NCBI GenBank assembly: GCA_945957225.1
Contig: CAMFKK010000197.1
Location: 1-5,431, forward strand
Length of the DNA: 5,431 nucleotides
Source of the DNA: an uncultured Sphingobacteriia bacterium
GTDB lineage: Bacteria; Bacteroidota; Bacteroidia; Chitinophagales; Chitinophagaceae
Reading direction: 5' to 3'
Numbering within the stretch: the stretch's first letter is position 1; each line of letters begins with the position of its first letter. The notes under the pieces are model-generated. The model searched no databases. It worked only from the letters and a program-made list of their open reading frames with translations, and had not been told where the DNA came from. Positions 1 through 4,666 of this stretch are shown piece after piece. A program made the position numbers and the translations under genes.

Positions 1-632
1 GGTATGAATTGTATCCAAAATCTGGCGAAGTGTTTACCCTGGGCGCATTCTATAAGCACTTTGAAAACCCAATTGAAATGATTTACAACTTTGGTTCTGG
101 AGGTGCTTCTGTATTCAATTTTGCCAATCCAGAAAGCGCAGACGCTTATGGTGCTGAAATAGAGTTCAGGAAAAAATTGGATTTTTCAAATGCATTGAAA
201 AATTTCACTTTCCAAGCAAATGGTTCTTATATCTATAGCCGAGTTAAAGATGCCAATTTGGCTTTGGATAGACCATTACAAGGTCAGTCACCATTCTTAA
301 TCAATATGTCTTTGATGTATGATCTTGAAAAGTCTGGTCTAACAGCAACATTGTTGTACAATCAAATTGGAAAACGTGTTACTTATGTAGGTAGCCAGGA
401 TCAGCCAGATATTTACGAGTCTTCAAGACCGGTATTTGATTTTCAAATCACCAAGAAATTGGCTAAGAACAAAGCTGAACTACGTTTGAATGTGCAGGAT
501 ATATTGAATAGAACATTGTATTTCTATCAAAATGCCGATGGAAACACAACGCTTGATAGGTCAAAAGATCCATTCCGTTTAAGCCGTCAAACTGGTACAA
601 CAATTAGTGTCACTTTTGGATATAGTTTATAA
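1..632 (+). CDS. TonB-dependent receptor, C-terminal part (5' end outside window)
   Basis: This is the C-terminal portion (about 210 residues) of an outer-membrane TonB-dependent receptor, a 22-stranded barrel that imports ligands using energy from TonB-ExbBD. The reading frame is open from base 3 (Y-E-L-Y-P-K-S-G), so the gene begins upstream of the window and the TTG at 9 is not a start. Visible signs are alternating amphipathic beta strands, the 'FTLGAFYKHFENPIE' strand-loop typical of the barrel, 'YGAEIEFRKKLDF', 'LLYNQIGKRVTYVG', and the 'AELRLNVQDILNRT' segment followed by a final strand 'ISVTFGYSL'. The last residue is Leu rather than the usual aromatic residue. The plug domain and TonB box are not in view, so the substrate cannot be told. 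A lipoprotein gene follows after 34 bp on the same strand and is probably in the same operon. Confidence 0.9.
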   Translation, partial: YELYPKSGEVFTLGAFYKHFENPIEMIYNFGSGGASVFNFANPESADAYGAEIEFRKKLDFSNALKNFTFQANGSYIYSRVKDANLALDRPLQGQSPFLINMSLMYDLEKSGLTATLLYNQIGKRVTYVGSQDQPDIYESSRPVFDFQITKKLAKNKAELRLNVQDILNRTLYFYQNADGNTTLDRSKDPFRLSRQTGTTISVTFGYSL

Positions 633-666
633 TCAAATCAATATAAAAGTTTAAATAAAACAGATA

Positions 667-2136
667 ATGAAACAATCAATTGTACTGGTAGCTGCTCTGG
701 CAGGATTAATGATTACCAGCTGTAGGAAAATTGAAATGGATGGTGGTACAACCACAGTTGTTACTCCTCCAACAACCAATCCAACTGGTCAAACCATCAT
801 TCTAAAAGGAAGGATCGACAAGGATACCACTTTGGTAGTAGGAAATACCTATGTATTAAGCGGTATTGTATACATGGTAAACAATGCTAAAATGACCATT
901 CAGCCAGGTGTTACTGTAAAAGGTGATTATCAAGGTGCAAACGTAGCTGCATTGGTAATTACTCGCGGTGCCAAATTGATTGCAGATGGTACTCAAGAAA
1001 ACCCCATTGTATTTACATCTAATTCGCCTGTACCACGTTCTGGCGACTGGGGTGGTATAGTACTTTGCGGTAAAGCAAGTATCAACACAACTTTCACAGG
1101 TACTGGCGGTGGTGCTGGAACCTACCAAGTAGAAGGTGGTATAGATAATAGCTTTGGTGATGGTATTGCAGGTGGTGGAGCTAATCCTGATAACGCTGAT
1201 AATTCTGGTATTTTACGTTATGTGCGTATTGAATATGCAGGTTATGCCTATCAGCCAGATAAGGAAATCAATAGCTTGACCATGGCTGCTGTAGGTAGCG
1301 GTACCATTATTGATTATGTTCAAGTAACTTATGCAAAAGACGATGCGTTTGAGTGGTTTGGTGGCACTGTAAACTGCAGTCACTTGATTACCTACAAAAC
1401 ACAGGATGATGATTTTGATACTGATAACGGCTATAGCGGTAAGGTTCAGTTTGGGATTGTATTGCGCGATTCAACTATTGCGGATATTTCTAGAAGTGAA
1501 GCTTTTGAAAGTGATAACGATGCAAGCGGTTCTATCAACGCACCACAAACCAAAGCCGTATTCAGCAATATGACTGTAATTGGACCACGTGCAACTTTGT
1601 CTAATAATGGTAACAGTTTGTATTTGGCTGCTGCACAAATTAGAAGAAACTCAGGGATCTCTATTTTCAACTCTATCTTTTTGGGCTGGCCTTCAGGTTT
1701 GTTGATTGACTCTAGAAATGGTCGCGTGATGGAATTGAATATTCAAGATAGTACTACTCGTTTCAAAAACAATACCATTGCAGGTTGTGGTCCTTTATCA
1801 GGAACGGATGTTACCTCATACAATTTCATTGCTTCCACTGCCAATACAAGCAAATGGACAATGGATTCTGTGAAAGCATTCTATGGTGTTTCTTACATGA
1901 ATAATACTGTTTTGACTAACGTTTCAGATGCCAAAATGATTGCTCCATTTAACTATGTAGCTCCAGACTTCTTGCCTTTTGGTGGATCAGGTGGATACCA
2001 ACCAATTTTAGTAGGTGCAAGCTTTACAGACCCTAAGTTAGCAGGTATGACAGCGGTAAAATTCCGCGGTGCTTGTGATGCAGCTGGTGTAGACGCCAAT
2101 TGGTGGAGAGGTTGGACAAGATTTATCAATCAATAA
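667..2136 (+). CDS. Beta-helix-like outer-membrane lipoprotein, receptor-associated
   Basis: The protein is a 489-residue secreted lipoprotein. Residues 1-19 form a lipoprotein signal peptide with lipobox I-T-S-C and the acylated Cys at 19. Residues 28-41 are a Thr/Pro-rich linker. The body has short repeated strands of parallel beta-helix character ('KMTIQPGVTVKGD', 'LVITRGAKLIADGT', 'NPIVFTS'). It also has motifs I recognise from a widespread Bacteroidota family often given vague names: 'GDWGGIVLCGKA' (127-137), 'FEWFGGTVN' (228-236), 'DDDFDTDNGYSGKVQF' (247-262) and 'FESDNDASGS' (280-289). The Asp-rich motifs could bind Ca2+; that is inference. The C-terminus 'WWRGWTRFINQ' resembles the usual end of the family, and I see no type IX secretion tail. 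The start ATG is chosen because it gives the signal peptide. It lies 34 bp after the TonB receptor and is likely co-transcribed. It is not SusD-like. The exact function is unknown. Confidence 0.85.
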   Translation: MKQSIVLVAALAGLMITSCRKIEMDGGTTTVVTPPTTNPTGQTIILKGRIDKDTTLVVGNTYVLSGIVYMVNNAKMTIQPGVTVKGDYQGANVAALVITRGAKLIADGTQENPIVFTSNSPVPRSGDWGGIVLCGKASINTTFTGTGGGAGTYQVEGGIDNSFGDGIAGGGANPDNADNSGILRYVRIEYAGYAYQPDKEINSLTMAAVGSGTIIDYVQVTYAKDDAFEWFGGTVNCSHLITYKTQDDDFDTDNGYSGKVQFGIVLRDSTIADISRSEAFESDNDASGSINAPQTKAVFSNMTVIGPRATLSNNGNSLYLAAAQIRRNSGISIFNSIFLGWPSGLLIDSRNGRVMELNIQDSTTRFKNNTIAGCGPLSGTDVTSYNFIASTANTSKWTMDSVKAFYGVSYMNNTVLTNVSDAKMIAPFNYVAPDFLPFGGSGGYQPILVGASFTDPKLAGMTAVKFRGACDAAGVDANWWRGWTRFINQ

Positions 2137-2179
2137 TAGCAATTAGTACACTGACCGGGGGGGGAAGTGTTAATTAATC

Positions 2180-2211
2180 AAAGAGGCCTCAACATTGTTG
2201 AGGCCTCTTTT
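2180..2211 (+). terminator. Strong intrinsic terminator, probably bidirectional
   Basis: A perfect 14-bp stem (2180-2193 with 2197-2210) with a 3-nt ATT loop reads AAAGAGGCCTCAAC / GTTGAGGCCTCTTT and ends in TTTT on the + strand. It lies 44 bp after the lipoprotein stop and about 60 bp from the stop of the convergent DUF983 gene. On the - strand the same stem also ends in TTT, so it can terminate both converging units. No other terminator this strong is visible in the window. Confidence 0.9.
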
Positions 2212-2270
2212 GTATGCAGTATATTATATTCTCTTAAAACTTCTTTGCAAAACTTGACACTGAAAATTTC

Positions 2271-2735
2271 TTACAAGCTATGTTGTTGTTCAGGAATCAT
2301 TCTCTCGTGTTTTGGGATGGGTTTGTTTCTCCAGTCTTTTTCATAGCTCACAAACCAACTCAGCCAAAGGCTTCTAGACAAGCGCATTTGTAAGGGTTGA
2401 GTAATGGCCAATAATAAGATATTTACTCCCAGCCAATAAAACATACGGTTGTCATCAATGTCAAAGCTCATGCCTATCAATACTTTCCAGGCAACAAAAG
2501 TGCTAACGCTAAATGCCACAGAAAGTGCATAACTCACATAGCCCGTGCCATAATAAAAGCCCACTTCAATCTCCGTAGGTTGACCACAGGAAGCACAATG
2601 CTCATGCATGATCACATTTTTCTTGAAGTTGAAACTGCTATTATGCTGGAACAATTTACCCTCCCTGCAACGTGGGCAACGGTTATTGAATACGGACCAG
2701 AGATAAAAAGGTGTTTTTGTTTCCTTCTGCGGCAT
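2271..2735 (-). CDS. DUF983 family membrane protein with two CxxC pairs
   Basis: The protein has 154 residues, normal for the DUF983 family, whose function is not established. The N-terminal part carries a zinc-ribbon-like arrangement: C20-P-R-C23 in 'NRCPRCREGKLF' and C47-A-S-C50 in 'HEHCASCGQPTEIEVGFYYGTGYVSYA', the family signature region. Two hydrophobic segments follow, about 62-88 and 98-115, and then a basic/aromatic cytoplasmic-type stretch ('RLSRSLWLSWFVSYEKDW'). The four Cys probably bind a metal; this is inferred from their spacing. The ATG start lies 26 bp after the stop of the DUF2892 gene, so it is likely the third gene of the rhodanese transcription unit, although the gap is wider than that between the first two. 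It converges on the lipoprotein gene at the shared terminator. Confidence 0.85.
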   Translation of the reverse strand: MPQKETKTPFYLWSVFNNRCPRCREGKLFQHNSSFNFKKNVIMHEHCASCGQPTEIEVGFYYGTGYVSYALSVAFSVSTFVAWKVLIGMSFDIDDNRMFYWLGVNILLLAITQPLQMRLSRSLWLSWFVSYEKDWRNKPIPKHERMIPEQQHSL

Positions 2736-2761
2736 GAAAATAGTTTTAATCCGGGCACAAG

Positions 2762-3037
2762 TTAATCATTAGTTTCCACCTGCGGGTTACTAGCACATCC
2801 ACCAGCATAACCACAACCCGTTTTGGTAAAAGCGGCAATAATGCCTGTGGCGATGATAGCTGCACCAAACATTGCTGGAAGCCAGTCATCAAAGACATAG
2901 GCCATGTATAGAAAGGGCAGACCTATGGTAAAACGGATTAGGAATACCCAATCCAGCTTTTGGAACAACCCTTTTTTCCTCTTGAATGATCCGGCTGTTT
3001 CTTGAATCAACACTGATTCATCTTTAGAGGGATTCAT
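2762..3037 (-). CDS. DUF2892 / YgaP-like small inner-membrane protein
   Basis: This 91-residue protein has a basic N-terminal region ('SFKRKKGLFQKLDW') followed by two hydrophobic helices at about 30-48 and 52-71 ('RFTIGLPFLYMAYVFDDWLPAMFGAAIIATGIIAAF'). It ends in a cysteine-bearing tail, 'TKTGCGYAGGCASN' (C75, C81). The layout matches the DUF2892 membrane domain, which in E. coli YgaP is fused to a rhodanese domain. Here the rhodanese is a separate gene ending just 2 bp upstream, so the two are probably translationally coupled and act together at the inner membrane. In this family the Cys near the second helix usually sits in a TG-x-CP-like motif; here the motif is altered to GCGYAGGC. A role in sulfane-sulfur transfer or export is inferred from context. 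Confidence 0.75.
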   Translation of the reverse strand: MNPSKDESVLIQETAGSFKRKKGLFQKLDWVFLIRFTIGLPFLYMAYVFDDWLPAMFGAAIIATGIIAAFTKTGCGYAGGCASNPQVETND

Positions 3038-3039
3038 GA

Positions 3040-3354
3040 TTATCTCAATTTATTTTGTAAGGAGCTCCAGCCACCGCCATTTACCACTTCCACACCAGCT
3101 CTTTTTAAAATAGTAGTAGCCATACCACTTCTTGCACCACTTTGACAAACCATAATCACCGCTTTGTTCTTCTGTTTAATGCCGGCAACTTTTTGTTCCA
3201 ATTGCTGTAAAGGAATATTCTGAGACTGAGGAATATGTCCAGACCTAAATTCTTCTGGGCTACGCACATCAATAATCAAGGCACCATTCTGTACCATTGA
3301 TTTCAAATCTTCGGTTTTTACACCCATTCCAAATAAACTGCTAAAAATGCTCAT
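3040..3354 (-). CDS. Single-domain rhodanese-like sulfurtransferase
   Basis: This is a rhodanese-fold protein of 104 residues, the usual single-domain size. It would carry sulfane sulfur as a persulfide on the active-site Cys and pass it to thiol acceptors. Clear motifs are 'LIIDVRSPEEF' (27-36), 'GHIPQSQNIPL' (39-49), the active-site loop C70-Q-S-G-A-R-S76 and 'VVNGGGWSSL' (90-99). The frame stays open upstream to a TTG at 3405, but I choose the ATG at 3354. The extra 17 residues are not rhodanese-like, and the TTG overlaps a candidate operator; 'MSIFSSLFGMG' is a typical short N-terminus. There is no signal peptide, so it is cytoplasmic. It heads a - strand cluster with the DUF2892 protein (2-bp gap) and DUF983, together resembling a split YgaP. 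Confidence 0.88.
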   Translation of the reverse strand: MSIFSSLFGMGVKTEDLKSMVQNGALIIDVRSPEEFRSGHIPQSQNIPLQQLEQKVAGIKQKNKAVIMVCQSGARSGMATTILKRAGVEVVNGGGWSSLQNKLR

Positions 3355-3368
3355 ACTGATAATTTTTA

Positions 3369-3376
3369 CAAATATC
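3369..3376 (-). promoter_or_regulatory. Possible Bacteroidota -7 element for the rhodanese operon
   Basis: The - strand reads GATATTTG here, one mismatch from the Bacteroidota sigma-factor -7 consensus TAnnTTTG. It would place transcription start near 3365, about 11 nt before the rhodanese ATG. It sits within an inverted repeat CTGATA-N11-TATCAG (3356-3378). No good -33 TTTG lies at the standard distance, which would fit an activator-dependent promoter. This is a weak call on sequence alone. Confidence 0.35.
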
Positions 3377-3397
3377 AGAAGGCTAATGTTCTTATAC

Positions 3398-3413
3398 AGT
3401 GACAAAAGTTACA
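3398..3413. promoter_or_regulatory. Candidate Crp/Fnr operator upstream of rhodanese operon
   Basis: The dyad AGTGA-CAAAAG-TTACA has the 5-6-5 geometry of CRP-family sites and matches 8 of 10 arm bases of the E. coli CRP consensus TGTGA-N6-TCACA. Its centre (3405.5) is about 51 bp upstream of the rhodanese ATG and about 41 bp from the start site suggested by the -7-like element, which is the usual class II activator position. The Crp/Fnr gene about 570 bp upstream on the same strand has a recognition helix R-E-x-x-x-R like that of E. coli CRP, so it is the natural candidate regulator. The assignment is inferred. Confidence 0.4.
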
Positions 3414-3535
3414 TCTCTTGCATCCCCTCCGAATCTCCCCATTATTAGAAAACGCTGAGAAAGGTTTTTAGTGACATTTGATTGAATCATTCTCCGGCTG
3501 GTGGTATTGTTTTTTGATTTTTAAAATACCCCCAT

Positions 3536-3630
3536 TTTTATACTCGTTATAGTATAAAACAGCCCTCTTTATTTTATACTCGTTCTAGTATAAAATAGAG
3601 CCCCCGAATTTATACTCGAACAAGTATAAA
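3536..3630. repeat. Array of three palindromes at exact 36-bp spacing
   Basis: Three copies of the dyad TTTATACT-N6-AGTATAAA occur at 3536-3559, 3571-3596 and 3609-3630, with arms of 9, 10 and 8 bp. Their centres are at 3547.5, 3583.5 and 3619.5, exactly 36 bp apart. The six central bases are CGTTAT, CGTTCT and CGAACA: CG is fixed on the left and the rest varies, so all copies have the same orientation. A C-rich stretch (CCCCC, CCCTC, CCCCC) precedes each copy on the + strand, so the whole unit looks like a diverged 36-bp tandem repeat. Copy 2 extends with one mismatch to 3567-3600. The copies could be repeated operators, or a chromosomal palindromic repeat family; the sequence alone does not decide. 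Confidence 0.85.
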
Positions 3631-3699
3631 AATAATCCTCTTTCAATAACTAAAATAATAGTAAGTGCACAGGTTAAATCTCAAAGAAAAACGAAGGCC

Positions 3700-3727
3700 T
3701 TTTTTATACTCGATATAGTATAAAAAA
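3700..3727. repeat. Fourth palindrome copy, longest stem
   Basis: This copy is TTTTTTATACT-CGATAT-AGTATAAAAAA, an 11-bp perfect stem. After one mismatch the stem extends by GGC/GCC, giving 3696-3731. It has the same core and CG orientation as the copies at 3536-3630, but its centre (3713.5) is 94 bp from the third copy and out of the 36-bp register. The GC clamp and flanking T tracts make it the copy most likely to form a hairpin in RNA, though the stem is too AT-rich for a convincing terminator. Confidence 0.8.
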
Positions 3728-3770
3728 TGCCCTTTTTCAAAAGTTCAAAAAATAACAAACTGGGTGTGGT

Positions 3771-3860
3771 GAATATTTGTAGTGTTGGGAATGTTTGTAG
3801 TGTTGGAAATATTTGAAGTGTTGGGAATACTTGAAATGTGTGGAATATTTGGGGTGATAA
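3771..3860. repeat. 18-bp tandem repeat, five units
   Basis: Five consecutive 18-bp units of consensus GAATATTTGTAGTGTTGG lie at 3771, 3789, 3807, 3825 and 3843. The first three differ at only one to three positions; the fourth and fifth are more diverged. A very degraded sixth unit may precede them (3753-3770). Since 18 is a multiple of three, the - strand reads as a six-residue repeat (PTLQIF/PTLQTF), but the enclosing frame lacks a normal start and any recognisable domain, so I treat it as a noncoding minisatellite. Confidence 0.85.
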
Positions 3861-3906
3861 AAGTTGTAAGCCTGCGTATCTGTGTTTGATAGCGTACAGC
3901 AATTTT

Positions 3907-3920
3907 AGTTTGTACAAACT
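3907..3920. repeat. 14-bp perfect palindrome downstream of crp
   Basis: AGTTTGTACAAACT is a perfect 14-bp palindrome, 58 bp past the crp stop codon. It is not followed by a T tract on either strand, so it does not look like an intrinsic terminator. Its role, such as an operator or a processing site, is unknown. Confidence 0.5.
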
Positions 3921-3978
3921 GACAAAATTATCCTTATGAAAATTGGATATCTAGTTGCGATAATACTTTACTTATAAA

Positions 3979-4599
3979 TTAAATTAATTCTACCGCATTA
4001 CGATGGAGGATGACCATATGACGCTGCTCCATTTTTTTCAATAAACGAGAAATGACTTCACGGGAAGAATTGAGTTCGTCAGCAATCTGTTGGTGGGAGA
4101 GTGAGATGATAGAACTATTGTGCACTTTGGCATGGCGCTCAAGATAGGAGAGCAGGCGCTCATCCATATTGCGAAAGGCAACTTGGTCTATCAACACCAA
4201 TAACTCATCAAAGCGATTCCGATAAGTAGACAAGACAAAATGATACCAGGATTTATAGTCCAACATCCAGCGGTCAAGAAGTTGTAAAGGGATCATCAAC
4301 ACCGTAGTTTCTTCTGTGGTTTTGGCCATGACCCTGCTGGCTTCTGTTTTGGCTGCACAGATAATGCTGATGGCGCAAGCTTCACCAGGTTGTAAATAGT
4401 ACATGAGAAATTCCCCTCCATCTTCATTCTCTCTAAACACTTTTACATTTCCTTCTAGGATTAACATGGTGCTCTTGATAAACTGTCCGGTTCTCATTAA
4501 AACTTCTCCAGCGGGTAAGTTTTTGATAACGCCATTGGCGATGATCTCATTCATCAATTCCGTTTCAAACTGCGGGAATAAAGCTTTGATATCTTCCAT
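3979..4599 (-). CDS. Crp/Fnr family transcriptional regulator with cysteine-bearing sensor cassette
   Basis: The protein has 206 residues and the normal two-domain length. Residues about 15-110 form a cyclic-nucleotide-binding-type beta roll ('LPAGEVLMRTGQFIKSTMLILEGNVKVF', then 'YYLQPGEACAISIICAAKTEASRVMAKTTEET'). A dimerisation helix spans about 115-140, and the C-terminal winged helix holds the helix-turn-helix 'LSHQQIADELNSSREVISRL' (167-186). In the place of the CRP phosphate-binding loop it has G72-E-A-C75-A-I-S-I-I-C81. The usual Arg-Ala contacts are absent and two Cys are present, so cAMP sensing is doubtful and thiol or sulfane-sulfur sensing is plausible (inference). There is no N-terminal FNR-type Fe-S Cys cluster. 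Recognition-helix residues R180, E181 and R185 match those of E. coli CRP. It lies 47 bp after murF, and the next genes downstream on the strand are the rhodanese group, its likely target. Confidence 0.88.
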   Translation of the reverse strand: MEDIKALFPQFETELMNEIIANGVIKNLPAGEVLMRTGQFIKSTMLILEGNVKVFRENEDGGEFLMYYLQPGEACAISIICAAKTEASRVMAKTTEETTVLMIPLQLLDRWMLDYKSWYHFVLSTYRNRFDELLVLIDQVAFRNMDERLLSYLERHAKVHNSSIISLSHQQIADELNSSREVISRLLKKMEQRHMVILHRNAVELI

Positions 4600-4602
4600 T
4601 AG

Positions 4603-4666
4603 GGTTGAATTATTTTAGGATTGAAATATTTTAGAGTTGAATTATTTTAAGATTGAATGATTTTTT
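4603..4666. repeat. 16-bp tandem repeat, four units, overlapping murF 3' end
   Basis: Four consecutive 16-bp units lie at 4603-4618, 4619-4634, 4635-4650 and 4651-4666. On the + strand they read GGTTGAATTATTTTAG, GATTGAAATATTTTAG, AGTTGAATTATTTTAA and GATTGAATGATTTTTT. The third unit contains the murF stop codon, and the fourth encodes the last residues of MurF (K-I-I-Q-S region). The first three fill nearly the whole murF-crp gap, so any crp leader or promoter elements in the gap lie in repeat DNA. The array ends 3 bp before the crp ATG. Confidence 0.85.

Larger units (their letters stand above)
3414..3978. other. Gene-free, repeat-rich intergenic region
   Basis: About 565 bp between the crp stop and the putative rhodanese promoter holds no convincing gene. 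The only longer open frame on the - strand (3681-3917) starts at a TTG and is mostly translated tandem repeat. The region contains the palindrome array at 3536-3630, a fourth palindrome at 3700-3727, an 18-bp tandem array at 3771-3860 and a 14-bp perfect palindrome at 3907-3920. Stretches 3414-3535 and 3861-3906 show no clear structure apart from an 11-bp palindrome TGATTGAATCA at 3479-3489. No tRNA or riboswitch is recognisable, and no strong terminator follows crp. Confidence 0.7.

Noticed and set aside
9..11. TTG as start of the TonB receptor piece
   Set aside because: The frame is open upstream to the window edge and the protein is clearly only the C-terminal barrel.
856..1128. - strand open frame inside the lipoprotein gene
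   Set aside because: It lies opposite a well-supported coding frame and its composition is cysteine-rich with no domain, typical of an antisense shadow. The same applies to 1446-1670, 2580-2765 (+) and 4403-4618 (+).
3355..3405. Longer rhodanese start at TTG 3405
   Set aside because: The extra 17 residues do not resemble the family, and the TTG lies in the candidate operator. The ATG at 3354 gives a normal-length domain.
3479..3489. FNR box (TGATTGAATCA)
   Set aside because: The symmetric core has only one central base, whereas an FNR box is TTGAT-N4-ATCAA, so the spacing is wrong.
3536..3630. Tandem intrinsic terminators after crp
   Set aside because: The stems are almost entirely A/T and the first copy is nearly 350 bp from the crp stop. 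Stem stability is too low for convincing terminators.
3536..3727. CRISPR array
   Set aside because: The repeated part is a 22-28 bp palindrome, and the intervals between copies are only about 12 bp with a shared C-rich pattern, far too short for spacers. No cas genes are in view.
3681..3917. Open frame on the - strand with a PTLQIF hexapeptide repeat, 78 residues
   Set aside because: It starts at TTG, is largely translation of the 18-bp tandem repeat and has no recognisable domain; one end runs through a palindrome copy.
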